64,000 nt of DNA from Mesorhizobium sp. M2D.F.Ca.ET.226.01.1.1 (GTDB lineage Bacteria > Pseudomonadota > Alphaproteobacteria > Rhizobiales > Rhizobiaceae): the NCBI RefSeq assembly GCF_004022705.2, contig NZ_RZOY02000001.1, forward strand, positions 254,956 through 318,955, written 5' to 3'. Positions 48,344 through 57,108 of the stretch are shown piece after piece (position 1 is the first letter of the stretch; the number at the start of each line of letters is the position of its first letter). The position numbers were made by a program, and so were the translations under genes. The notes below the pieces were generated by a model. It saw only the letters and a program-made list of their open reading frames with translations, was not told the origin of the DNA and made no database searches.

Positions 48344-49399
48344 TTACTGGCCCGCAGCTTCCTGGACAGATTGATCTCGCTTCAGGAGGCCCCTCGTTTG
48401 CTGCCCTCCTTGAACTGTGGCGGTGCGGCGCCTCAAGGCGGCCTTAGCCACAGCCTCCGCGGCGCGAAGGGCAGCTACGCTATCTGACCCCCGTGCCAGC
48501 CAGGTCAGCCTTCGCTCTCCGGCGCTGACAAAATCCTCGACTGCAGCAACGTGCGAATCCCCGTCGCGAACCGGCACGAGCTCGTTCTTGGCTGCATGCC
48601 GACGCATGAGCGTACCCGAAGCCTTGCCGTTCAGCGTACCGTGGGCGATCAGCGTGCCGCGATCTCCAGCCACCACGACCGTGCTTTCCAGGTCGGCGAT
48701 CGCAAAACTCTCGAATGCATGAAACAGGCTGCCATCGTTCAGTTGAAACGAATAGGAGATCTGGTTGGGTCTGCCATCGGCAATAGTGCAAGTGGCCGAA
48801 ACTTCACGCGGTTCTCCGCCCGTCAGGAACCTTGCAAGGTCAATGTCGTCGACTGACATGTCGAGATAGATGTCGCCTTCGCTGTCGAGATCGTCCTTTC
48901 TGCGCTTGGCCGCGGGCTTGTACGGTCCCTCGCGGGTAAGAAGGATCGATTGCACCTTCCCGATGTCACCATCCAGGATCAGTCTGCGCATGGTCTGGTG
49001 GATGGCCGACGCACGGAACGGATGATGTACCGCAAGCACTATCCCGGCGCTGTCGCACAGACGCACAAGCTCAGCGGCTACTTTGCTGTTTTCGGAGATC
49101 GGGCCGTCGCAAAGGACGTTCTTGCGAGCTTTGGCCGCAGCGGTGATGTAATGGGCTCGCCGCCTCAGACGTGCGCTGACATAGGTGAACTCGACGTTAG
49201 GATCGCCCAGGGCATCCGACAGGTTGGTCGTCCATTGCGGAATGTCGAGATCCTGAGCGAAATGAGCTGCATCCATCTTTCGGCGGCTGACCACCCACAA
49301 CGGAGTGTGCCCCTGCGCTCTGATGCCCGCGACCATCTGCTCCGTGGCAATGGTCCCGGTCCCCATAACTGACCACCCCGTCTTGCCGTGAGTTGCCAT
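48344..49399 (-). CDS. Gfo/Idh/MocA-family NAD(P) oxidoreductase
   Basis: A 351-residue two-domain dehydrogenase: Rossmann half with WSVMGTGTIA (9-18), and the family EKP motif replaced by DGP (CDGPISEN near 98), so the usual catalytic lysine is missing. The C-terminal half contains DMSVDDIDLARFLTGGEP. ATG 49399 has AGGAG upstream. Substrates in the family are sugars, inositols or biliverdin-like molecules. The lost lysine suggests altered chemistry. Divergent from the XRE regulator at 49532. Confidence 0.85.
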   Translation of the reverse strand: MATHGKTGWSVMGTGTIATEQMVAGIRAQGHTPLWVVSRRKMDAAHFAQDLDIPQWTTNLSDALGDPNVEFTYVSARLRRRAHYITAAAKARKNVLCDGPISENSKVAAELVRLCDSAGIVLAVHHPFRASAIHQTMRRLILDGDIGKVQSILLTREGPYKPAAKRRKDDLDSEGDIYLDMSVDDIDLARFLTGGEPREVSATCTIADGRPNQISYSFQLNDGSLFHAFESFAIADLESTVVVAGDRGTLIAHGTLNGKASGTLMRRHAAKNELVPVRDGDSHVAAVEDFVSAGERRLTWLARGSDSVAALRAAEAVAKAALRRRTATVQGGQQTRGLLKRDQSVQEAAGQ

Positions 49400-49531
49400 G
49401 CCAGGCGCTCCTGATCTGGCCCCGAGTATGGGCGCATTCGCCTCTTGCAGCCAACTTCGCACCTCGTTGAAGTCTGCATTAAAGTGACGTACAGATAGCG
49501 TCTGTTCGCGTCATAGGGGAGGCGATCAAAG

Positions 49532-50353
49532 ATGAACCACATCGCGGGGGATACCGCCGCGCTCGCGGCAAATTTGAGGACCTTGTGCGATCGCCACGGG
49601 TCTGTCGCCGCTGTTTGTCGCAAATTAAACGTCAACCGGCAACAATTTAACAAATATCTGTCAGGCGCGCACGTGCCGTCCAGCGCCAATCTGCGCACGA
49701 TCGCGAATTTCTTCGGGCTGAGCGTACCGATCCTTTTCTCCAACCCTGAGGAGTTCAGGACGCTAATTGACGGCAATTTTTTTCATGCGATGTCAACCGC
49801 GCGTCATCTGCCGGAGTTTGTCAACTTCCTGTCGAATATTGTCTTCGACGGAAGCGTGCAGGATTCGGAGATCCTGGGTGTCTACGACCGGTATCAGTTT
49901 TCGTCGATCTATAAAGGTTTCATTCTAAAATCGGCATTCTGCCTTTATCGGAATAACAATTTTCTCCAGCATTACTATATCGAGCGGTTCCCGAGCTTCG
50001 ATAGGCCGGGAAGAACGGAGTACGTCTTCAAGTACTACGGGTTCAGCTTCCCAGTTGCTGATCGGCTGTTTACGGCTGATTTCGAAGGCATCCAGAGCAA
50101 TGAGCTCACCTTCGGCGTTTATGCCCAGGTCAAACGAAATGCGAAGCGTTTCATGTTCGGCATCGCCAGCGGCATCGCCGCCAATGCCTTCCGACAGCCC
50201 TATTCGACGAAGGTCGCCTTGCACTACAAGGGGCCAGGCCTGCTCCAACGCAGTCACCTGAAGGAGCTTACCGTGATTGACAGGAGCGACCCCGGCATCC
50301 CCAGGGAAGTGCTGCAATATCTGGGCGACGGTTCGGACATGATCCAGATGTGA
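49532..50353 (+). CDS. XRE-type regulator with an unrecognised C-terminal domain
   Basis: A 273-residue protein. Residues about 8-65 form a helix-turn-helix (LRTLCDRHGSVAAVCRKLNVNRQQFNKYLSG). The remaining 200 residues are an aromatic-rich, probably beta-rich domain (FPSFDRPGRTEYVFKYYGFSFPVADRLF) that I do not recognise; its position suggests effector binding. GGGGAGG lies 9 bases before ATG 49532. It is divergent from the Gfo/Idh/MocA gene with about 130 bp between, so it likely controls that gene. Confidence 0.85.
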   Translation: MNHIAGDTAALAANLRTLCDRHGSVAAVCRKLNVNRQQFNKYLSGAHVPSSANLRTIANFFGLSVPILFSNPEEFRTLIDGNFFHAMSTARHLPEFVNFLSNIVFDGSVQDSEILGVYDRYQFSSIYKGFILKSAFCLYRNNNFLQHYYIERFPSFDRPGRTEYVFKYYGFSFPVADRLFTADFEGIQSNELTFGVYAQVKRNAKRFMFGIASGIAANAFRQPYSTKVALHYKGPGLLQRSHLKELTVIDRSDPGIPREVLQYLGDGSDMIQM

Positions 50354-50547
50354 CATGCGCAGCACCAAGTGCATTGCTCGTCAGCGTTATGCTCGGCTGG
50401 TGGGCAAACCCGGCTTTTACCCTACCGGTTCAACAGCTTTGCCGATCTGTCCAGTTCCCGGATTGCCGACAAGCCGATCACCGCACCTTGCGCCGGTCCG
50501 TGTCACGATCTGATGGCGCCCAAGACGTGCTAGGATCACAGCAAGAA

Positions 50548-50574
50548 AAGGCGGGCAACATGGTTGCCCGCCTT
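50548..50574 (-). terminator. Rho-independent terminator-like hairpin
   Basis: AAGGCGGGCAAC and GTTGCCCGCCTT are perfect 12-bp arms around a 3-nt loop. On the minus strand the stem is followed by TTTTCTTG, a terminator-like U tract. It could end the leftward GMC/phosphatase transcript, although 350 bp separate it from that gene, or insulate the convergent XRE gene. Confidence 0.7.
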
Positions 50575-50929
50575 CAATGTGACGAGAAGTCCTGGGAGGA
50601 CGTCAGACAAGCCTCAGATTCGACTGGCCGATAGAGACCGAAGCCCAATTCGCTGCTGTTCTGTTATATGCGTGAGTTAACCCTTGAGCCTGTGGGGGCG
50701 CAACTTCGCACGGAAAAGGTTTGTGAAGCGACATTATGCATGACAGGCGCCTCCTAACGTCAGCTGGAATCAGACTTCCGTGTTCGAGGTTATTGACGTC
50801 ATCGCAACTGAGGGCCGGCAGGTGAGAAGCTGATCGCCAGATCGCCCCAAAACCTGCATGATCAATCAGAGGCTATTGTATGTGCAACTGGCCGGTAAGC
50901 TGTCGGTTCCTGACGTGAGTTTCTTGAGG
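50575..50929. other. Intergenic stretch, nothing recognised
   Basis: No coding frame with a ribosome binding site and no further repeat was seen between the hairpin and the phosphatase gene. Confidence 0.4.
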
Positions 50930-51721
50930 TTAGGCGTTCAGGACAAGTTCATTCAGAGCCAACCGATGCAGCGACGGCGTGGCCGCGGCAAGAACGGGGC
51001 CCCCTTCCTCAGCTCGCCCGCCGTCGAGACGTGTGATCACGCCCCCGGCCTTCTCGATGATCGGGATAAGGGCCACGATGTCATAGGGCTGCAGAGAAGG
51101 CTCGAGTGCTAGGTCGATCCGGCCCGCCGCCAGCATGGCGAAGGCATAACATTCGCCCCCGTAGCGGGTCATCTTGACGGCGCTGTTCAGCCGCTCGAAG
51201 CCAGCTTTGAGATCGCCGTGAAAATGCTCGGGCGAGTTGGTGTGGAGAATGGCGTCGGACAGCGTGTCGATGCCGCGCGTCCTGAGCGGCTGTGGCTCGC
51301 CGCCGCGCTGACGCCATGCGCCAGTCGCGTCCGCCCAGAACCGCTCCCCGATATACGGCTGGCTGAGCATCCCCATCTCGGCGCGCCCGCGATTGGTCAG
51401 ACCGATGAGCGTTCCCCAGACGGGAATGCCGCAGATAAAAGGTCGGGTTCCGTCCACGGGATCGAGCACCCAACGCCAGTCGCTGCCGCCGCCCGTTTCA
51501 CCGAATTCCTCGCCAAGCACCGAATGGTCCGGAAATTCTGCCGTTATGGCTGCACGCAAGGCGATCTCGGCTTCGCGATCCGCCTCGGTCACCGGATCGA
51601 ATCTATACCCGGGCTTCGGCTTGGTCTCGACGGCAAGCTCGACTAGATAGCGCGGCAGGGTTTCGGCATCCGCCAGATCAGCGAGGCGGTGCAAGAATGT
51701 TGAGTCCGGTAGCTTCGACAT
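50930..51721 (-). CDS. Inositol-monophosphatase-family protein, HisN-like (intact)
   Basis: A 263-residue Mg-dependent phosphatase. Metal ligands are all present: Glu71 (LGEEFG), Asp87 and Asp90 (LDPVDGT) and Asp214 (PYDIVAL); Thr92 positions the nucleophilic water. GIPVWGTLIGL and TRYGGECYAFAMLAAGRIDL are typical of the histidinol-phosphatase (HisN) branch. GGAAGGA precedes ATG 51721. It lies 71 bp after the GMC oxidoreductase, away from other histidine genes, so a sugar-phosphate or polyol-phosphate substrate is as likely as histidinol phosphate. The degenerate copy at 1-678 is its paralogue. Confidence 0.88.
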   Translation of the reverse strand: MSKLPDSTFLHRLADLADAETLPRYLVELAVETKPKPGYRFDPVTEADREAEIALRAAITAEFPDHSVLGEEFGETGGGSDWRWVLDPVDGTRPFICGIPVWGTLIGLTNRGRAEMGMLSQPYIGERFWADATGAWRQRGGEPQPLRTRGIDTLSDAILHTNSPEHFHGDLKAGFERLNSAVKMTRYGGECYAFAMLAAGRIDLALEPSLQPYDIVALIPIIEKAGGVITRLDGGRAEEGGPVLAAATPSLHRLALNELVLNA

Positions 51722-51792
51722 GATTTCCTTCCGATTTATGCGATGCGGCAGCGTTTAGGGCGGGCGCTCGGTCCAATTCTATTTATTTTCCA

Positions 51793-53409
51793 TCATCTGC
51801 GTTGGACGGAAGCAAATCCGTGCTTGGCCGCGATGAAGTCGGCTGCCCGCTCCGCGATCATAATGGCGACGCCGTTGGTGTTGCCGGAAACAAGATTTGG
51901 ACCGGCTGAATTGTCGCAGACACGCAGCCCATCGATCCCGTGAACGCGCAGTTCGGGATCGACGACGGCCATATCGTCGCTGCCCATCTTGCAAGTACCC
52001 ATCGGATGGAGCGCCGCGTGCGCCTGACTTTTGACGTAGGCTAGGATTTCCGCCCGACTCCGGACAGGCCCTGGCGCATATTCCTTCGAAAGGTGTTTTG
52101 CGATGATTGGCTGTGACATGATCTCTCGCCCGAACTCGACACCCTCGCACATGACGTCGAGATCGTATTGCTCCTGCAGATAGTTCGGCCGGATGATCGG
52201 CGCCTCAAGAGGATCTGCGCTCCTCAATTCGACCCAGCCGCTTGAGCGTGGCCGGGTTTGGCAAATATTCAGGGTCGTTCCGTTGCCGCCGGGAACAGTG
52301 TCAAGGCCCGCTTCGACGCCGGCGCCCGGCATGAAACAGCACTGCAGGTCGGGCCGGTCGTCATTGAGCGAGGATCGGAAGAAGGCGCCGCCCTCGACGA
52401 CGTTCGCCGTGCACGGGCCCCGACGGAAAAAAAGGTACTCAAGCCCGGCCAGGAATTGCCAATGCGGCTTCTTGTACCTGTCGTAGCTGAACGGCCCGTT
52501 CACCTCGTGGATCAGCGAAACCTCGATGTGATCCTGCAGGTTCCGTCCCACTCCTGGCAAATGCTGGGTGACAGGAAGGCCAAGCCGCATGAGGTGGCCG
52601 GCATTGCCGAGCCCTGAGAGCAAAAGCAGCCTCGGCGTGTTGATGGCGCCGGCGGTCACGATCACCTCGCTGCCTGCGTGCAACAGAGTGCGCCTGCCGT
52701 TGACCAGCGCTTCGACCCCTATGGCGCGCTGTCCCGCGAAGATGATCCGCAGCACGCGAACGCCGGTTTTGACCACAAGGTTCCGGCGATTGCGAGCAGG
52801 TCCAAGGTAGCTGACCGCAGTGCTCCCGCGGCGGCCGCCGCGTGCATTGATCTGGTAGAAGCCGCAGCCTTCCTGGTCGCCCGAGTTGAAATCTGGATTG
52901 TATCTCAAGCCCGCCTGCTGGCATGCCTGAACCCATCTGCGGCTCATGGGATGAGTAAACTGCTGGTCCGAAACGGGGAGGGGGCCGTCGGTGCCATGCA
53001 GGTCATTGGCGAAGCGGTCGTTGGATTCGCAGCGCTTGTAGTAGGGAAGGACGTCATTCCAGCCCCAACCCTTGGCGCCAGCGTCGCGCCATTCGTCGTA
53101 GTCGCGCGGCTGTCCCCTTAGATATACCATGGCGTTGACGGAACTGCCGCCACCCAGCACCCGCGCCTGCACCATGGTTGGCTCGGGATCGCCCAGGTGC
53201 TCCGCATTGGGAGTCCATGGATAAGGTTTGACGAGATTGCCCTTGCTGGTCTTGTAAAACGTGACCGGAATATGAATCCAGGGACTGCTGTCCTTGGGTC
53301 CTTCCTCAAGCAGCAGCACCGAGGCATCCGGATCCTCGCTCAGGCGCGACGCCAGCACGCAGCCCGACGATCCCCCGCCGACGATTATGAATTCAGCCGC
53401 GCTTCGCAT
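51793..53409 (-). CDS. GMC-family FAD oxidoreductase
   Basis: A 538-residue flavoprotein: FAD loop VGGGSSGCVLASRLSED (10-26), [35 protein letters not shown], and AALHPMGTCKMGSDD with the catalytic His. It is a close paralogue of the GMC gene at 37339-38934. ATG 53409 matches the paralogue's start; the frame is open to 53442. Operonic with the HisN-like phosphatase downstream, suggesting dephosphorylation and oxidation of the same polyol or sugar. Alcohol substrate unknown. Confidence 0.9.
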   Translation of the reverse strand: MRSAAEFIIVGGGSSGCVLASRLSEDPDASVLLLEEGPKDSSPWIHIPVTFYKTSKGNLVKPYPWTPNAEHLGDPEPTMVQARVLGGGSSVNAMVYLRGQPRDYDEWRDAGAKGWGWNDVLPYYKRCESNDRFANDLHGTDGPLPVSDQQFTHPMSRRWVQACQQAGLRYNPDFNSGDQEGCGFYQINARGGRRGSTAVSYLGPARNRRNLVVKTGVRVLRIIFAGQRAIGVEALVNGRRTLLHAGSEVIVTAGAINTPRLLLLSGLGNAGHLMRLGLPVTQHLPGVGRNLQDHIEVSLIHEVNGPFSYDRYKKPHWQFLAGLEYLFFRRGPCTANVVEGGAFFRSSLNDDRPDLQCCFMPGAGVEAGLDTVPGGNGTTLNICQTRPRSSGWVELRSADPLEAPIIRPNYLQEQYDLDVMCEGVEFGREIMSQPIIAKHLSKEYAPGPVRSRAEILAYVKSQAHAALHPMGTCKMGSDDMAVVDPELRVHGIDGLRVCDNSAGPNLVSGNTNGVAIMIAERAADFIAAKHGFASVQRR

Positions 53410-53528
53410 GCCAAATCCAGTCTCCAAAATGGGAGTGGCCATAAAGCCCAGTCACCAGGACGGCTTCTGCGCTGTGTTCGCTTCATGACACGTTCATTTG
53501 CAATCGTTGGTGCCTGGTCGCGAACCGT

Positions 53529-54554
53529 TCAGGCGGCCTGAAGACGGCGTCCCGCGTCCGAAGCCAACCGACGAACTGCGCTCGCTGCACGCGCGACGAC
53601 CTCTCGTCGGAGATTGCCAGTCTGGACACTCGCGATGATGTAACTCGCCACCTCGTCGACCTGGGGACCGGACGCCAACAAAAGAAGGTCGACGCCAGCT
53701 TTCAGCGACGCCACCGCGGTTTCTGCGACGGTCCGGCCGCGCAACGTCCCGGGCAGATCGAGATCGTCCGAAACGATCAGGCCCTGAAACCGGTGGGTCT
53801 CGCGAAGCAACGCCACAACCTTCGCTGAGGTCGAGGAAGGCTCGCCCGGATCGATCGCATCCACGGGTATTGGTCCGGTCATTATGGCCCGCACACCCGC
53901 CGCAATGGCCGCGTCGAAGCATCGAAGATTGGGTTTGAGATCATCCAGCGCGGCGGTCACCGTCGCACTGGCGCTGTCATGGGGATCCTCGGGAACATGG
54001 GGGTGACCGGGAAAGTGCTTCGCCGTTGCCGCGACACCCCGGCTCTGTACTCCGCGAATGAACGCAGAGGTGGCGCGACCGACGAGATCGGCGTCCGCGG
54101 AGAAGGTGCGGTCACGCAGCCATGGGTTGCTCCCGGTCACTAGGTCGAGCACCGGTGCCAGGAAGAAGTTGATGCCGCATGCCCTTGCTGCGCGAGCAGC
54201 CTCGACCCCAAAATGCTCTATTTCGGCCTCCTTCATTTCCAGGACCTCGCGCGGGTGAGGAAGCTGGGGGGCAAGCTTGTGGAGGCGGTGGACCCCTCCC
54301 AGCTCGTAATCGATCGCGATCAGCACGTCGCCAGCAAGCGACCGGGCGCGGTTGTGATAGTCAAAAAGAAGCTCGCGCGTCTCCGTTTGCTGCCTGTCTC
54401 TAGACATGCGACGCGCAACGTATTCCTCTCGCGTCGAGCCGAGCAGCGAAGCGACGCCGCCGGCATCGAAGAAAGACCTCGAGGCGTCCGTAAAATCAGC
54501 CCTTTCAAAGGCGGGCAGAAGTACTGCATAAGCGTCGCGCGCGATCTCATCCAC
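53529..54554 (-). CDS. Glycoside hydrolase family 3, NagZ-like beta-N-acetylhexosaminidase
   Basis: A 341-residue single-domain GH3 enzyme. AKHFPGH at 178-184 is the family hallmark; in NagZ enzymes a following Asp-x-His dyad replaces the acid/base glutamate, and here EDPHDS (189-194) supplies it with changed spacing. VSDDLDLPG (261-269) holds the nucleophile Asp. IDYELGGVHRL is the substrate-side loop. No signal peptide, so cytoplasmic, as for muropeptide recycling or use of imported disaccharides. GTG 54554 is the start, with AAGGAA upstream. Just downstream of a Gfo/Idh/MocA gene. Confidence 0.85.
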   Translation of the reverse strand: MDEIARDAYAVLLPAFERADFTDASRSFFDAGGVASLLGSTREEYVARRMSRDRQQTETRELLFDYHNRARSLAGDVLIAIDYELGGVHRLHKLAPQLPHPREVLEMKEAEIEHFGVEAARAARACGINFFLAPVLDLVTGSNPWLRDRTFSADADLVGRATSAFIRGVQSRGVAATAKHFPGHPHVPEDPHDSASATVTAALDDLKPNLRCFDAAIAAGVRAIMTGPIPVDAIDPGEPSSTSAKVVALLRETHRFQGLIVSDDLDLPGTLRGRTVAETAVASLKAGVDLLLLASGPQVDEVASYIIASVQTGNLRREVVARAASAVRRLASDAGRRLQAA

Positions 54555-54654
54555 CGTTGTGCATTCCTTGTTGTTTCCGCCCTCAAGGCTTCGTCCGAAC
54601 GAGATAGCTCAAACGACATCGGACATTCATTCACAGTGTTGACGGCTAGCCTGC

Positions 54655-55824
54655 TCAGGAGCGGGGGAACGAAACCCATGACTTCGAAGCTGAAGATCTG
54701 ACGCTGATCTCGGACAGCAGAACGCCCCGCAGCCCTTCGTACACATCCGGGATCGGCACGGGGAGCACTTCTCGCCAGTTTCGGCCGGCCTCCAGCGCCG
54801 TCGCATAGTCGCTGTACAGGACCGCAAGGGCCTCGAGGTAGCCTTCAGGAGACCCCGCCGGCAGACTGGTCGCAAGTTTCGCGTCCGAGGAGATGTCGGC
54901 GTGGCCTCGACGATAGGTAAGGTCGCTTTCGCCGAGCCGGGACATTGTTAGCGTCTCCGGTGCCTCCTGACGCCACTCGAGAGTGGCCTTGGAGCCGACG
55001 ATCTTGAAACGCAGGCCGTTGCGGTGGCCTGGAGCGGCAAAAGAGGACCACAACACACCGTTGGCGCCGCCCTCGAATTCGAGCTGAACGACATCGGTGT
55101 CGTCCAGGCCGAAGGAGTCGACGGTTTGCAGCAAATTGGCGTTGAGTGCGGTGCACCGGAGACCAGAAACAAATTCGAGGATGTTAAAGGCGTGTGTTCC
55201 GATGTCCCCCAGCGCGCCCGTCGGCCCCGCCCTTTCGGGGTCGCCGCGCCATATCCCGCCTTTGCCCAGTTTCGAGGGGTCGTTGACCAGCCATTCCAGG
55301 AGATACTCCACATGCATGAAGCGAACCTGCCCGATCTCGCCCGCGCGAATGCGAGCGCGAGCATCTCGAACCATCGGATAGCCTGTGTAGGTGTATGTCA
55401 CGGCAAAGAACGTCTCGTTTGCGGCCGCGATCCGTTGGAGCTCGCGCGCCTGCTCCGATGAGTGGACCAGCGGCTTTTCGCAGATGACAGGGATACCCGC
55501 CTCGAGAAAGGATTTGCATGGCTCGAAATGAAGATGGTTGGGCGTTACGATGATCGCGACTTCGATGCCGTCATCTCGTGCCGCTTCAGCGGCTGCCATG
55601 TCAGTGAAGCTGGGGTAGGTGCGGTCCCGAGCCACCCCAAGCGCCTCGCCGGCTTCAATGCTGGTTTGTCGGTCGGACGAGAACGAGCCTGCGACCAATT
55701 CGAACCGATTGGTTAGCCGCATGGCAGTTCTATGCCGGCTTGCAAAAAAGGAACCTCGCCCTCCTCCCACCATGCCCGCGCGAAGGCGACGTCTGCCGGG
55801 GATGTCGTCTGTGAGAAGGTTCAT
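54655..55824 (-). CDS. Gfo/Idh/MocA-family NAD(P) oxidoreductase
   Basis: A 389-residue sugar dehydrogenase-like protein. Rossmann loop VGGGRGSF (19-26), catalytic EKPLVHS with the family lysine near residue 115, and GALGDIGTHAFNI carrying the second conserved His. ATG 55824 is chosen because it follows AGGG and precedes the Rossmann fold by about 15 residues. Followed by GH3 on the same strand (100-bp gap), so the pair may process an imported glycoside. Divergent from the DeoR gene, with TTCGAT repeats between. Confidence 0.9.
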   Translation of the reverse strand: MNLLTDDIPGRRRLRAGMVGGGRGSFFASRHRTAMRLTNRFELVAGSFSSDRQTSIEAGEALGVARDRTYPSFTDMAAAEAARDDGIEVAIIVTPNHLHFEPCKSFLEAGIPVICEKPLVHSSEQARELQRIAAANETFFAVTYTYTGYPMVRDARARIRAGEIGQVRFMHVEYLLEWLVNDPSKLGKGGIWRGDPERAGPTGALGDIGTHAFNILEFVSGLRCTALNANLLQTVDSFGLDDTDVVQLEFEGGANGVLWSSFAAPGHRNGLRFKIVGSKATLEWRQEAPETLTMSRLGESDLTYRRGHADISSDAKLATSLPAGSPEGYLEALAVLYSDYATALEAGRNWREVLPVPIPDVYEGLRGVLLSEISVRSSASKSWVSFPRS

Positions 55825-56319
55825 GGATACCCTTGCGCGTTCCGGCCCGGTTCTGGGCTGACCGGGAGAACCGGTAGACCGGCACCGAATCCGTTCAATT
55901 GGCGGCGGCTGCACCGAGACGATTGAAGGCATCCTTCCACTCCGTGAAAAGAGCGACAAGTTCGCACGTCGCCAATCAGTGACGCACAGTGATGCGATCG
56001 AATACGCAGTTCGATCAATCGAATGAGAGCCGAGCGCTCCTTTGCGATCGCCGCAACGGCATCATGCTGGCTCGACAACACACCAAACGCGCAGGCATCT
56101 CCTGCAGGCAGCAGCGGCGACCGACACGATGAGCTGAGAATCAGTCCTGCCGATCCTGAAGTTCATTCGGCTCGTCGGCAGCATCGAGCGTCGTCCCGCG
56201 CGCGCTCATGTCATAGGTCGGTTCACGACGACATTGCGGCGTGGGGCGCTTGGGATCTATATCCGATTTGCATTCCCCGAACAGAAAGTCGCCCAGGTTC
56301 GTCCTAAGGATTTCTGGAT
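55825..56319. promoter_or_regulatory. Divergent region with a TTCGAT operator-like array
   Basis: Three TTCGAT half-sites occur at 55996-56002 (inverted), 56010-56016 and 56017-56023 (inverted), giving two overlapping inverted repeats with spacers of 7 and 2 bp. DeoR/GlpR-type repressors often recognise TTCG-rich inverted repeats, and a DeoR-family gene begins at 56320. No gene is seen elsewhere in the region. Confidence 0.5.
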
Positions 56320-57075
56320 ATGCTTACAGAAGAACGCCAGGCCGTCATTCGCGACAGGTTGGCCGAGCATGGCAGGGTCCTGGCCAAAGCGCTTGCGCTC
56401 GAGTTCCGTGTCTCTGAAGACACTGTGCGCCGCGACCTGCGCGATCTTGCCAGAGCCGGACTTTGCCGCAGGGTCTATGGCGGAGCGTTGGCGAAGGCAT
56501 CGGAGGCCAAAGCCGGGCCTGAGCGGTTGAGGACCTCGACCACGGATCTCTCGCGGCTGGCTGCCGCCGCAGCGAAGCTCGTTCAACCGAACGCGACGAT
56601 TATGATGGACCACGCAGCCCTCAGCGTTGCTTTCGCCGCCGCTTTACCCCGCCACCTGTCTTTGACGATTGTAACAAATTCCCCAAATGTCGCGGCTGCA
56701 CTGGAAGGGCATCGTCAAGCCGGCGTCGTTCTTGTGGGCGGCCTGTACGACCACGGCAAAAGATGCTGTCTTGGAGCTGCCGCCCTTTCGCAATTGGAGC
56801 AGTTTAACGCCGACGTCTTCCTTGTCAGTGATTGCGCGGTGCATGCTGCGGTCGGATTGACCGCATTCGATCTTGCCGACGCTGAAATCAAACGCGTGAT
56901 GTGCCGGCGAAGTGCCGCTCGGGTGGTTTTGGCTACCGTCGACAGCATGTCGAGGGTCGCGCCCTTTCAAGTTTCGGGACCTGGAGAGATCGACCATTTG
57001 GTCGTAGGGGGCCAGCTAAATGCCGACACCCTCGAATTGTTTAGCGAGCAGGGCACGATGATTCACTGCGCATAG
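56320..57075 (+). CDS. DeoR/GlpR-family transcriptional regulator
   Basis: A 251-residue sugar-phosphate-responsive repressor. Winged helix at about 3-56 (RQAVIRDRLAEHGRVLAKALALEF, SEDTVRRDLRDLARAGLCRRVYGGA) and a DeoR C-terminal sensor domain (TIVTNSPNVAAAL, FNADVFLVSDCAVHAAVGLTAFD). AAGGA lies 9 bases before ATG 56320. It probably controls the divergent Gfo/Idh/MocA-GH3 pair and perhaps the convergent isomerase gene. Confidence 0.9.
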   Translation: MLTEERQAVIRDRLAEHGRVLAKALALEFRVSEDTVRRDLRDLARAGLCRRVYGGALAKASEAKAGPERLRTSTTDLSRLAAAAAKLVQPNATIMMDHAALSVAFAAALPRHLSLTIVTNSPNVAAALEGHRQAGVVLVGGLYDHGKRCCLGAAALSQLEQFNADVFLVSDCAVHAAVGLTAFDLADAEIKRVMCRRSAARVVLATVDSMSRVAPFQVSGPGEIDHLVVGGQLNADTLELFSEQGTMIHCA

Positions 57076-57108
57076 GACGGTCTAATCGAAGCCTCGACGA
57101 TCGACGAC

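Noticed and set aside
50350-50634. 94-residue plus-strand frame after the XRE gene
   Set aside because: It runs through the perfect hairpin, has no Shine-Dalgarno, and shows no recognisable motif.
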